A stretch of 64,000 nt of DNA from Riptortus pedestris (Eukaryota > Arthropoda > Insecta > Hemiptera > Alydidae), in contig CM032233.1 in assembly GCA_019009955.1 (NCBI GenBank), positions 113,319,501 to 113,383,500 on the forward strand. The letters run 5' to 3'. The translations under genes and the position numbers were made by a program. The notes below the pieces were generated by a model. It was not told the origin of the DNA, did no database searches, and worked only from the letters and a program-made list of their open reading frames with translations. Shown here one piece after another: positions 48,045 through 59,049 of the stretch. Position 1 is the stretch's first letter, and the number at the start of each line of letters is the position of its first letter.

Positions 48045-48520
48045 CGCTTGGAGCGAAAAGCTCACGTTTAGCACACGCCTAGCTGAAGAGATCCGAAAGG
48101 TCGCCCAAACGTATCATCACTGAAAATGGGATTTCGAAACTTAACTTTACACGGTTATACACCGACGGTTTATCGCTTTCGAACTTACGTTATTTCACTT
48201 TGTACAATTTTTTACTTTTCAAATCACCTTTGATGTGATGTCCAAAAATAAATAAATAATAATACTGCCTTACAATCCAATCGTTCCAACGCTTCTTCGC
48301 GTTGCTGATGAGTTACCGTAAGTACGAAAACGAGAAACCAAAGTCCCACCAACCGAAACAAGTCAATCGGTGTATAACCGTGTAAAGTTAAGTTTCGAAA
48401 TCCCATTTTCAGTGATGATATGTTTGGGCAACTTCGTTTCGACCTTTCGGGTCTCTTCAGCAGTAAACGGAAATTTATTAAAGTGATTTTCCAAACACTC
48501 TTCGGATACGGCTGTGAAGC
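48002..48520 (-). mobile_element. Snap-back element with hammerhead-like core (Penelope/retrozyme-like), inside gypsy
   Basis: Left arm 48002-48172 and right arm 48352-48490 are imperfect inverted copies. They share actttaataaatttccgttt, cccaaac.tatcatcactga and aaatgggatttcgaaactta. The ~180-bp loop is non-coding with a TTA/TTTA-rich tract. It separates the gypsy RNase H from the integrase. Penelope-like elements often leave inverted terminal copies and carry hammerhead ribozymes; that link is inferred, since no Penelope reverse transcriptase is present. Confidence 0.55.
48430..48475 (-). ncRNA. Candidate hammerhead ribozyme core
   Basis: Minus strand, 5' to 3': CTGAAGA, stem II GACC-CGAAA-GGTC, GAAAC, then GAAGTTG. 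This fits the hammerhead consensus CUGANGA, stem-loop II, GAAA, with a very short stem III (AAC/GTT around GAA) and a GUU cleavage triplet. Stem I has GTTT/AAAC pairing beyond a 4x4 internal loop. The left-arm copy (48081-48101, + strand) lacks an 11-nt piece containing GAAAC and should be dead. Confidence 0.5.
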
Positions 48521-48615
48521 CAAGTTCGTTCGACAAACGTTCTTTTGATAAATGTCAGTTTGACAAAACGTCTTTTGACAAACGTCGTTTGAACAGAATA
48601 TCTTTTACCATTCAG
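48521..48615. repeat. ~15-bp tandem motif (gacaaacgt type)
   Basis: gttcgacaaacgttc, ttttgataaatgtcag, tttgacaaaacgtc, ttttgacaaacgtcg, tttgaacagaatatc: five degenerate copies of one ~15-bp unit between the snap-back element and the gypsy integrase. Confidence 0.7.
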
Positions 48616-49573
48616 CTTGGATCAAAAGAAAAGACTGCGACTTGCCACTGCTACTGACAACCCGCTATGTGAAGTTCTGGGATATTGTAGAGATGGCTGG
48701 TCTAGGGAGTCCAATTTGAAGACAGAACCTATTCCATTTTTTAAAATTCGGGAGTTTATTTTGAAGCCGGGATACTGTTTTATGAAACAAAATTGTAGTT
48801 CCAGAGACTCTTAAACCGATATCACTCTCTCTTCACAAGGGACATTTGCGAATATCAAAAAACAATAGAGAAAGCACGAGAACTATATTTTTGGCCGACG
48901 ATGAGTAAGGACCTTCAGACTACAGTCAGGATGTGCACGACTTGTGATAAATTCAGCAGGAATAACGTATTTGAACCTCTCTTGCAGCACAAGGTACCAG
49001 AGCTGAGATATGAAAAGGTTGGATGTGAAATCCTGGATTTCGGGGCCAAGAGTTGCTTTGTTGTAATTGACTACTTCTCCCACTGGATAGAGCTACGACC
49101 CATTCCCAACAAATCATCAGCAAGTATAATTGATCAGTGGCAAGAGGTTTTTACTCGTTTCGGATATCCCGATCACCCCGCACAATTCAAAAAGCAATGG
49201 AATGTCAGAGAAAGCTGTTTGGATTTGCAAGAACATCCTAAAGAAAAGTTTAGAGGATAGAAATGATTCTAGGGAGTATTTATTTGAATACAATAACTCA
49301 CCGCTTCCTGGTCTACACTGTTCCCCCTCTCAGATCCTGAACAGTCGTGTTCTAAGATCAGAGTTGCCAGTGTCCAGTAAAATTCTTGAGTTCATACTTC
49401 AACCCAACATAAGGGCTCTTCTTGAAATTGATCAAGGCATCACTAAGGATTATCATGACAGGCATCGCCTTAGAAAAGAACAACATTCAAAGAAGGAGAT
49501 GAAATTGTGTTTAGAACAAGGGACGACCAGCATTGGCAAAAGGGAAGAGTTGAAAGGAAGGGAGAAGAGCTAA
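48616..49573 (+). pseudogene. gypsy integrase
   Basis: N-terminal part: ATDNPLCEVLGYCRDGW, then the zinc-binding HHCC region (SLHKGHLRISK at about 48830, CTTC at about 48932). Catalytic core: FVVIDYFSHWIELRPI with the first Asp, then FTRFGYPD. A deletion then removes the second Asp block. The sequence resumes as SNGMSEKAVWICKNILKKSL with the final Glu context, then NNSPLPGLHCSPSQIL. The C-terminal end continues in shifted frames to about 49750. Integrase would join element DNA to the chromosome; with part of the active site deleted this copy cannot. Confidence 0.85.
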
Positions 49574-50210
49574 GGAGCTAGTGGATCTGGCGACAGGAAG
49601 CTGCTGAGACGGAACAGCTGCCAGATGAAGAGCTCCAGAACGAAGGCGAACGCCAAGGAGTTGAGGAACTCCGGAGATCTGCTGCTCTTCTCCAGCACCT
49701 CTGAGGACAATACAGTGGATCTACCTCGCCCTGGCCTTCTCACCTCCAGGTTCGGTCGGGGGGGGGGTTCACCAGAACATATTTGCATTTTCCCGTGTAA
49801 TAAAGGTCTCTTGAAGACCATATTTGGTATTTTAGCGTCAAATAATGAGGTTTATTATATAACAGAGTAACAGAGTATTGTTTGTGTAACATAAGAAGTG
49901 GGGGTTTGCTGAAGGCTGAAGGCTGAAAACTGAAAATACAAATATCTTGGTTAATATTCAAGATAAAGTATAAATTTATATAACACTATTCATAGTACAT
50001 TTAACTTTCAATAAGAGTAATTCTATCAAATTTTTCAATCTGACGTCTAGTAACGAAGATATTTCGAATTTTCAAAATTCCTATCCTTTACCCCCCCCCT
50101 GTCGGATTTCAGCCGTTAACGACCTTGATCATTAGTTTTGCATGAAAAGCTTATATAAACGGAGTTTGGTAACTATAAAACAATAATTACGACCGCTAGA
50201 GCGGTAACAG

Positions 50211-50215
<5 letters not shown>

Positions 50216-50252
<37 letters not shown>

Positions 50253-50342
50253 TATATTTAGTATATATATATATTTAGTATATATATATATATATTTAGT
50301 ATATATATATATATATGTATATATATATCTATATATATATAT
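50216..50342. repeat. TA-rich microsatellite
   Basis: TA runs broken by tttag steps; it is the core of the Helentron-like element and the site next to which the Helitron lies. Confidence 0.9.
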
Positions 50343-51444
50343 AAAATTGTAACCTCTGTCTGTACATTGATTTTTTTCGCGAAATTTCACGATAACTTTT
50401 CGTTTCACATGTCACAGACACCATATCTGCATTTTGTTTCTTTCGTGTATGTTTGTTTGTTTGTTTGTTTGTTACCTTTTCACGCATAAACGGCTGAACC
50501 GAATTTTATGAAACTTGGTATGAATATTACTACTAACCCAACTTAGACTTTAGGCTATATTAATTTTCTCTGAGACGAACAGGAGTGGGGGTTATAAGGA
50601 TAGCCTGAAATTAAAAATAGCGATATTTCGTTTTCTATTGGTTTTTCGCCAAATATGCACATAACAAAAGTTGTTTATTTTGTTTTTTAGAGTAACTTTT
50701 GTTATATACTCTTTTGTCGTATACCGAAGTTTAAATGCGTTATACGCTAAAAATTATAGCGGGAGTCAACAATATTATTTGCCAAAATAGACTCAACCGA
50801 ACTAAATAAAACTCGGTATGTGTATTAGCAGTGAGGCCTTCATTATAATAAGCCATACCAACATTTCTATGGATGGGCAGGAGTGGGGGTTATAAGGGAA
50901 GCCTGAAATTAAAAATAGCGATATTTCGTTTCCTATTGGTTTTTCCGCAAATATAAACATAACAAAAGTTGTTTATTTTGTTATTTGGAGTAACTTTTGT
51001 TATATACACTTTTGTCGTATACCTAAGTATAAATGATTTATACGTTAAAACTTTAGCGGGAGCCAACAATTTTATTGGGCACTAACGGCTGAACCGAACT
51101 TAACAAAACTCAGTATGTCAATTAGCATTAATTCTTCCATGATTATAAGTTATATTAAAATTTTTAGGTTCGAACGGGAGGGGGGTTATAAGGGAGGCCT
51201 GAAATAAAAATTCACCATATTTACATGTATAAGAGACGGGAAATACAAAAATATCGAAGGCAGTGAAGCCTTATCGAACAAATAATTCTATTATTAGCAA
51301 ATCCACGGCAACGACGGGTATCAATCCTAAACACTGGGACGGGTAAATGTCAAAATATTGTGCAATGTAAAGCCTGCTAAAAAATACCATCACCATTCAG
51401 CCTCAAATGAATTCTCGGGCGAAGCCGGGTATCTGAGCTAGTAC
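50328..51444 (+). mobile_element. Non-autonomous Helitron with internal ~295-bp tandem modules
   Basis: The 5' end is TC followed by tatatatatataaaattg. The 3' end is cgggcgaagccggg, a hairpin, then tatctgagCTAG followed by T, which is the canonical Helitron CTRR terminus. The interior holds three successive diverged modules (about 50490-50785, 50786-51075, 51076-51220). Each has an aaccgaa, a-aaactcggtatg, agtgggggttataagg and gcctgaaat phrase. There is no Rep/helicase gene. Confidence 0.8.
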
Positions 51445-51848
51445 ATATATATAATGTTGATCGGACCTCATTCTCGTCATCTCCTAGGTAGGATCGATGG
51501 AAATTCGAAGACGATTTTCGGAACTGGAGTCTTGATTACAACCTGAATATCTGATTTCCCTTAAGGGAAACCTGCTAAAAGGTCAAACAATTTAAGAACA
51601 CACTATTATTTCATTTAATATTTCCTTCAACATGTTTCACGTTTCCATTAACGCCTTTTCGGGCGCTAAATCTTAGAATAAAAATCAAATTCAGCCGACG
51701 GCCGAGGGAGGAATGATTTCTTCTAGACCAGCTTCATTGAGGCGGAGGTTCGATATATTCCCGTTACTGAAAGTCAGATAGAAAAATGTTATGTATCCAA
51801 TTATGCTGGAAATGCAATACGTTTTAAGTTGCAAATATTCTATTCTAC

Positions 51849-51975
51849 AGTTTTAACAGATCTTCTTTAAGTATAATAAGCTATTGTTGTTGTACTCATG
51901 ACGTGATTTTCGAAAAATGTCCTCAAATGTCCTCCAATCCTACACAGAAGATGTAAATGAGGTCCGACAAGTCTA
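51849..51975 (+). mobile_element. Helentron-like 5' terminal fragment, + orientation
   Basis: ttttaacagatcttctttaa, then agctattgttgttgtactca, tgacgtgattttcgaaaaatg, and aaatgaggtccgac. This is the reverse complement of the family's terminal block. Confidence 0.65.
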
Positions 51976-52575
51976 TATGGGTCATTCTCTTGGAAAGTGT
52001 ATTCCATATTACTGCTTTTTAAAGAAACTAAAAGTCATTATAAGATCTCCAAAAAAATCATCAAATACCTTTCACCTGTTTAGATTAAATTTCAGTTGTC
52101 CGTCGTACAAGAATATGTTTATTTATTGAAATAAAAAATAATTAATAAAACATCAAGGTGAACGAATGATGCTTTAGTGAACGAATGCCATTGATGTATC
52201 TTTCTTAGTGATTTGTCATTTGTTCGTCCTCGTCATTTATTCGTACTTGTTATTTAACTTATTCAGCATCAGTTATTTCTAAACAAATCAAACTTTGGAC
52301 CTTTTCTCTTTTCTTATTTTACCTTTGATTACTTGAAAATCTATGTTGTAATCCCAATTTCGTCCAAAAAGCTTTCAATTCATCTAGTAGGTGAACTTCC
52401 CTGTTAATTATGCTTTTGAAAACTTAGGTTGATAAATAAAACATTCTTCATTAATTATTTTTTTTTATAAATTTACTAATAATTTAAAATTAACAAAGAT
52501 TAATTTTTATGACTAGGATTCATTGGTCTTGTCTGATTTAGAACTTTGAAATAAAAAATAATTTAATATTTCAAT
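51976..52575. other. Non-coding; contains gaacgaatgac-type motifs
   Basis: The only structure noted is four copies of the gaac(g/a)aatgac motif on both strands between 52154 and 52246. Confidence 0.4.
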
Positions 52576-53215
52576 TTAATTTAAAACATCATCGCATTTC
52601 TTGCACATAAAAAATTCAAAATCACCAATATCTACTAATTGAGTTTTAGCAATGCACACCTCATGATACAAATAATTTTCACACACGTCACATGAACGGC
52701 CGACATTAGTAAACTTTATAGCGCCACCACAGTGGTAGGTGAACAAACGGTCGTTTGTTCTTTTAAGCGATTCTTTTTTGGTCTTCATTTGTTGAATTTC
52801 GTTTTCTAGTTTCTTATTTCTTCTATTAAGTTCCGACCGGGCCTTTAGTATTTCTTCTATTAAGTTCCGACCGGGCCTTTAGTATTCTTTTTCTCCCCGT
52901 GAGGAGGTAACGTAGGTGTTGAAAAAATGCTGGAATGTTCACAGTGATTTATTGATTCTTCATTAAAACTTTGTTCGGTGCCCTTATTGTTCATTGCTGT
53001 TTCTTCCTTCTTTTGCTGCCTGTAAGCACGAATATTCGCCATTGCTTCCTCTTTGCTCTCTTCTCTCTATTTGACATCTGACTAGCACTTTTCACCAGTC
53101 CCATTTCTTTCCGTTTTCTGTAAGACTTCTGTGCTTTGATCTTTCTTTCTTGAGCTTTCATTGGATCGCTTAAGATCTGTTCGTACCGCTTTCTGTCTCG
53201 GATTTTCTTGTCCAA
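52576..53215 (-). pseudogene. Unrecognised basic/coiled-coil protein with C-terminal Cys-His cluster, frameshifted
   Basis: Three overlapping minus-strand frames join into one protein-like series. First comes a very basic stretch (KIRDRKRYEQ, KAQERKIKAQKSYRKRKEMG, SNREKRAKRKQ). Next is IRAYRQQKKEETA with an acidic, Ser-rich part. A leucine/asparagine coiled coil follows (ARSELNRRNKKLENEIQQMK). Last is a Cys-His cluster: HCGGAIKF, CDVCENYLYHEVC and FFMCKKC, spaced like a PHD or treble-clef finger. One frameshift comes from an exact 34-bp tandem duplication (52816-52849, 52850-52883); another lies near 53040. The layout recalls bZIP-like factors or an accessory protein of a DNA transposon, but I do not recognise it. 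Motifs flanking it on both sides favour a mobile element. Confidence 0.5.
52816..52883. repeat. Exact 34-bp tandem duplication
   Basis: Two identical 34-bp copies, starting atttcttctattaag and ending gggcctttagt, lie in the broken ORF; 34 is not a multiple of 3, so the duplication shifts the frame. Confidence 0.95.
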
Positions 53216-54569
53216 CTTTTGTCAGAAATTAAATTGCATGACAGGATTGTTACAGTTCTAAGGAAATGAATTTTCTTGAATTTCCCCAGATCATATTTAC
53301 TGGGTTTTCTACCTTGCTAAATTCCTGAATGTTTGTGATTCGTTAATTGTTTGTAAAACTTTTTGGAATAAAAATAAATTGAAAATTACTTTTTTGCTCA
53401 ACATGTTAATATTATCACTTCGTATTATTTTTAATTCTCATAGTTTACTGTGCTTTATTTTATAACTTTGTGCTTTAAAGATTGAAATGAAAAGATTTGT
53501 CAGTAGGAGAATAGTAAACATTTCTAACTTTTCCGGAAGCTATTGCTTTTTTTATTTAGCATAATTAACTAGCGTAAATAGAATTTAGGTAAATACCGTA
53601 CAAGTGAAAAAATTAATTATCTTAAAAAGTATTTGTGTTTGCTGTAGTACCTTAACTACAATTAAGGTCTCGTAATTCTAAAAAGATAATTTTTTTTTTT
53701 TCAATTTAATTTTTCCCGGATCTCCATACTGATTCTAAATTGACAACTACTATGGTGTTTTTCAAATTCCAAATCTGTGTCATTTGTTCCCATCCTCAGT
53801 CATTTAGTTAACTAACTAGGAATAAGAAGCGCGTGAATGAATGACAAGCGTATGAATGACAAATCTCACGTTTTTTTTTTTTTCAATTAAACGGATTGCT
53901 TTTGTATTTTTCAAGCAATTACGTATACAAACAATTTACAAACTAAGATTCTTCTAAATAAATAATATAAAGCTAAATTTTTAATTGTCTTACCTGCTTA
54001 ATTCAAGGCGTATAAATGACAAACAATAAAAATACGCTTCGGATTCACGGATGTCTATGCACATTGAAACGCAACACGTAACTGAATGGTTAGGAGGTTT
54101 CCGGATCTATATAACCTGTTAGTTTAGCCGGCAAATAGCGGGAAAGATAACTAAGCGAGGGAAAGTAGAACCCGTAGAATTGGAGAATAAAGGTTAGGTG
54201 AACAAATGACACTAAACCTCTGGACACACGTAAATTCATTTCGCAATATTATCCAACTTTTTCTGATAAAAATATGAGGTCATTTTCTCTATCTTGAACA
54301 GTTACTTAAATTGTACTGTAAGTCTCAAGCTGCCAATGGGCCTTTTTGGGCCTGATAGAGATCTGCAAAGTTGGGAAGTTTGAGTCCGGACAAGGTGAAC
54401 AAATGACAATACGTGGTTTAAAAAATAATTATTATCAATTTTAAGTTATCTAATCAAGTAATTAACAAATGCCGAATGTAGAAAAAACTTAATTATTTAC
54501 TGGAACATTTCTCTTGTTAATGAAATTATTAATGCAAAGTGGCAATACTCGGCGGACAGCGTTTGACAA
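53216..54569. other. Non-coding; aatgac motif cluster
   Basis: No ORF. Copies of the gaacaaatgac-like motif occur at 53777, 53832, 53850, 54010, 54197 and 54393. Confidence 0.4.
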
Positions 54570-55563
54570 TTTCTAGGAGAATGGCCCATATATGTGTGTG
54601 TCTGTTAACGCTCTATCTGTTGGAATGTTTGTGGATCGTTGCCAAACTCAATATTTAAGAAAGAAAATTAGATGTGAAGTTCGTTAATAGCTGAAGTCAG
54701 ACCAATGCGAGGGGGTTGTTATAGGGGGATTTAATATTCAATAAATATTGTTATATATGTTTTTTCTCTATCTTGATTATTAATCGAGATATTTGCATTT
54801 TTTAATTTTCAACCATCAGATAAGCCCCAGCACAACTAATGGCATATTAACAATAAGCTATTACTGTGTGAGACACATGCAAATACGTAGTCATCAATTA
54901 AGATTTTTCTGTCTTGACTTGAAAATGTTTATTTGATCTATCCCATACTCAATATTTAGCAGTTTAATTCAACTCTTATGTTCATAGTCATTAATGGTTG
55001 AAATGATATATATAATTTTTATGGAACCTCATTTTCATCATCTCCTAGGTAGCGTATGAGGAAATTTGTCCATATTTAAGACTGTTGTAACATATTTTTG
55101 GTACATATGCCCTTTTGATTGAAATTGACTAAGTGTAGTGGGGTTTAGGGAGGTGCAAAAAATGCAAATTGTTTAGTACCGATGAGAGATGCTGAAGATT
55201 TTTACGGAATATTTGAGCAGATTAAAGGAAATCAGCTGTAGGGTTGTACTTATGGCGTGATGTTCGAAATATTTAATTAAATGATGAAAATGGGGTCCGA
55301 TGAAAACAATGTATTTATGTGAGTGTGTGTGCTATAGAACCAATCTTGGTAATGTATTAATGGTCTGGAATTGTTGTTCCTTTGCAGTTTTTCTTAACTG
55401 AAATATTTAGCGAGTTATTCGTACTTTCTTGTTTCAAGTCTTTTTCTACTCATCGTTTTTTATTTAAATACAGAAACAGAGAATTTGTTTTGAGATGAGA
55501 TCAGTAGGGTCATACTAGTACGTGGAAAATCTGCTAGTTTACGCAGCCCATGCGGACTTTCTT
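54570..55563 (+). mobile_element. Helentron-like elements, two nested or adjacent copies, + orientation
   Basis: Two body blocks (54600-54850; 54900-55000) are in reverse-complement sense. A minus-sense piece (ggaacctcattttcatcatct, 55022) lies between copies. The second copy has its 5' end at about 55214 (agcagattaaaggaaatcag) and hairpin end aaaatctgctagtttacgcagcccatgcggac at 55528-55560. Confidence 0.6.
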
Positions 55564-56660
55564 TATCATAAAAAGCTCCATAAATTATGTTTTATAAAAT
55601 TCTTTGCTCCAATACTATGGAACGAAGATATCGTGCATTATTTTTAAATGAAATAACTTTAAATCAAGTGCAGCAAAACATTTTGTAATAGGAGAACAAA
55701 GAAGTCGTTTGGTGTCTACATCAGATTTTTTAGTCAGGGTGAGATTGGAACGCTGAGGGAATCAAATTTACCATGAAGCCTATTTAATATTTAACAAATG
55801 GACTATGATTACTGACAGTGATATGGAAATATTAAGAATGAATATGGTTGTAACCCTTGATTTTAAATAAGTCCAGATAATATATTTTTTAGATAACAAG
55901 TTAAAAATATGCTTTATTACGGGCAAGGTTAAAAATAATCGGATGTTTTGCGCTAATTACCTTTAATTAGGCAGTATATATTTATCTTTCTTAGAAGAAA
56001 ACCCAAAACTATTTCAAATACAGCAGCTGTTATTTATAATCTACAAAATATCTATTTCTTATCAAGGTGAAAACAATATAAACAATGATTGCAATTAAAG
56101 GATGGTTAATTCAGAAAAACAGAGTGTAATGCTAGTCCCTATAAGAATCCAATAGATGGCAGTGCTGTCATGACAGCTCGGCTTACAATCTATTGCCAGT
56201 CAAATCAAAGATATTTTTTTGTTAACCCGACGATTTCCATAATGAAACATAAAATATATAATAACTTTTATACATTTATAGTAGGGGAAGATTTAAATAT
56301 TTGTTTGAACAATGTCATATAATAAACGTTAAAAGTGGGGAATGTCGAATTGGTACACCTAAGCAAGGGATATTCTTTAGTGGAACACTAATGATTATGT
56401 AAATAAGCACTGTATTCATGTGAAAGACGAATAAAACAATATTTAGGTAAAACATGCCATCTTCCTTCACATAATTATAACATTGACTCCAAAAAGATTG
56501 CGTCTTGTTTTGACCACTGTGGACGGTAATCCTGTGTGTTAGATAGTCAAATGTACGCTTTATTAATAATAATAAAATAATCTTATGTAGACACCACATG
56601 GCTTTCTTCTGCTCCTATTAAATAAAATATTTAGCTTCACTTCATTTAATGAAATTTTAT
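55564..56660. other. Intergenic, nothing recognised
   Basis: AT-rich, with no supported coding sequence or repeat end. Confidence 0.4.
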
Positions 56661-56665
56661 AGACA

Positions 56666-57311
56666 CATAAAATTGTAACCTCTGTCTGTACATTGATTTT
56701 TTTCTAGAAATTTCAAGATAATTTTTGGTTTCACATGCCATAGATACGAAATCTGCAATTTGTGGCTTTGGTGTCTGTTTGTTTCCTTTTTACGCCTAAA
56801 CTACTGAACCGGATTTGATGAAACTTGGTACGTATATTACTACTAACCCAACTTAGACTATAGGCTAAAATATTCTTGGAGACTAAGAGGAGTGGGGGTT
56901 ATAAGGAAGTCCTGAAATAAAAAATTGCCATATTGCGTACATAACAAAAGTTGTTTATTTTCTTATTTAAAGCAACTTTCTTCATATGCACTTTGTACGT
57001 ATACCAAAATATAAATAAGATATAAGCTAAAAACTATAGCGGGAGTCACAACAATTTTATTGAGTATGGCCGAACTAAACAAAATTCGGTATGTAAATTA
57101 GCATTAACTCCCCCCTGATTAAAAGCTGAACCAACATTGCAAGGAACGTGCAGGAGCAGAGGTTATAGGGGAAGCCTAAAATGAAGAATCGGGACATTCC
57201 GTTTCCCATTGGTTTCTCCGAAACATGCACATAACAAAGGTTGTTTATTTTGTTATTTGAATTAATTTTTGTTATATGAAAGTGATATACCATATCTCTG
57301 TTCAATGCTAG
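56666..57311 (+). mobile_element. Second, decayed copy of the modular Helitron
   Basis: It shares the 5' block with the copy at 50328 (aaaattgtaacctctgtctg) and two modules, each with gagtgggggttataagg- or gcagaggttatagggg-type phrases. The right end is unclear; caatgctagt at about 57303 could be the CTAG terminus but lacks the hairpin. Confidence 0.7.
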
Positions 57312-57626
57312 TTGTTTTTTATGTTATACGAGATAAGTACATAGGTCATGTCAAAATTAGCCACAATCAGGTTTTGGGACGGTCAAAACGGCAGATTCCG
57401 TTGAAATCGGAAAATCGAAATTATTTCCATTTCAATACTTCCGGCGAGGAAGTCAAAATCAAGGGCAGAAAGTTTTTCCATACAAATATTGTGGTCCTTG
57501 CAGGCTTTTTTGAGTCTGTCCGTAATCAATTAATTACCATTTAATAAATTTAGGCAATTCATTGTCTCTTTTTCTAACCACTGATGTGTAATTTGGGGGA
57601 GATTGCATTTAAAGAATAAATTTTAG
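57312..57626. other. Intergenic, nothing recognised
   Basis: An open frame of 91 codons overlaps (57269-57544), but it shows no domain and begins inside the Helitron, so it is not called as a gene. Confidence 0.35.
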
Positions 57627-58105
57627 TAGTTTTCCCTAAAGGAAAATCAGCTATTGAGATTGTACTTTGACGCGACTAAAACTATGAAGTTTATGTCATA
57701 AATACTGGTCGAAAATAATTAGTGTTCAGGTACATTGACTCTTTAAGTGGGGCAAGTTTCTCATCATTTATAAAGCTTGTCATCATTTGATAAATTTGCA
57801 TGTCAATAAATAAAAAAAATGCATGTTGTATATTTAGAGTGGTATGAAGATTGGTAACGAAACTAATTTATTGCATATAATTATTTAAATTGATGAATTT
57901 TGTACTTCTGGATTCGGCCTATTTTTATAACGAATGTATTATATAAAAATAAATTTTATACAAAATTGTTTATAGAAAACAAAACTATTTGACGTATTCT
58001 TTTATGTTATAATAAGATTTAATGAAAATAAACAAATTTCATTTCAACGTCCTGCGATCCTACTTTGGAGATGACGGAAATGTGGTTCATTCAATATTAC
58101 ATATA
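57627..58105 (+). mobile_element. Helentron-like element, 5' part, + orientation
   Basis: ttttagtagttttccctaaa, then ggaaaatcagctattgag, opens the copy; cgatcctactttggagatga, then cggaaatgtggttc, closes the terminal block at 58048-58090. The sequence between them is unrelated and may be an insertion. Confidence 0.5.
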
Positions 58106-58276
58106 TTGGCAGGTTTAAATAATTTTTCAGTCGTATGGAAATACTAATTCCGTCCACTAAATTGGCACTTGGTCCCCGTTCCTATTTATATTTGAGCCTT
58201 CGTTTATCACTCTTCCATCCATTTGTAAAACTAACAAGTGTTCTAAAGTTTCCTTGTGTATCATAAAATAACAAAA

Positions 58277-59049
58277 GTCCGTCACGCAGGGGCTGCGTAA
58301 ACTAAGCAGATTTCCCACGTGACGTTTTACAAAGAGGAATCTGCATACTGGTAACACAATACCACCGTGATTAAATACAAACGGTAATGAGAAATCTTTC
58401 AGTTAATTAAAATAAATTTCCAACTGAAACGGCTTCTGAATTGTAAGAATAATTTATATTATAATAACTCAAGTTTTAGCAGTCCAAGAACTAAAGAAGG
58501 GGGGGGGGCGGATGAACAGAACGTATTTGCATAAATCTCACAAAGTAACGAAGGTAAGATAAGGTTAGAAACGACAGGTAAGGTTAGAAGAAGCTTCCAC
58601 CTGAGCCGAGTACCGAGTAAATAGCCGAACTATACCCGACCACAGACTTCATAAAAATGCAAATATCTCAGTTAATATTCAATATTTATAGTAAATTTAA
58701 TTTGCAATAAGATTGATTCTGTACAATTTTTCGATCCGACGTATAGTAACGGAGATATTTCGAATTTTTGAAAATCCTCCCCTCTACACCCCCCCCTCCC
58801 ACTGGTCCGATTTCAGCCATTAACGAACTTGATCTTTCTTTTTACATAAAACGACTAAATATCGAGTTTGGTACCGATCAAACAAAAATTGCGACCACTA
58901 GAGCGGCAACAGACAAATGTATATATATACAGTTTTGAACGGACTTCATTTTCGTCATCTACTAGGTAGGATCGATGGACATTTGAAGAAAAAATTCCGT
59001 CATGAGTATAACCTCAATAGCTGATTTCCTTAAGGGAAATCTGCTAAAA
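58277..59049 (-). mobile_element. Helentron-like element (HINE), complete
   Basis: The hairpin end gtccgtcacgcaggggctgc at 58277 leads to aaactaagcagatttccca. The full body, a very short TA stretch (58920-58928) and the terminal block follow, ending with ctgctaaaa at 59049. The next copy starts at the following base. Confidence 0.85.

Larger units (their letters stand above)
45574..49750 (+). mobile_element. Ty3/gypsy retrotransposon, multiply deleted
   Basis: Order on the + strand: possible 5' LTR (from tgttataggatctc at about 45573), gag, two zinc knuckles, protease, reverse transcriptase, RNase H, an unrelated snap-back insertion, integrase. That is the gypsy order. The left LTR could not be paired with a right one, because the right end is abutted by a Helentron-like element. 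Deletions, frameshifts and the insertion rule out activity. Confidence 0.85.
49755..51580 (-). mobile_element. Helentron-like element split by a Helitron
   Basis: The start is a G run then agaacatatttgcat (also at 58523). The family body runs to accgctagagcggtaacaga at 50208. A TA tract follows (50216-50342). After the Helitron the terminal block resumes: ggacctcattctcgtcatct, cctaggtaggatcgatgg, then gatttcccttaagggaaacc and tgctaaaa at about 51579. No hairpin end is seen at the left; it was lost at the gypsy junction. Confidence 0.7.

Noticed and set aside
57269..57544. 91-codon frame
   Set aside because: It starts in Helitron sequence and shows no recognisable domain or conserved context.
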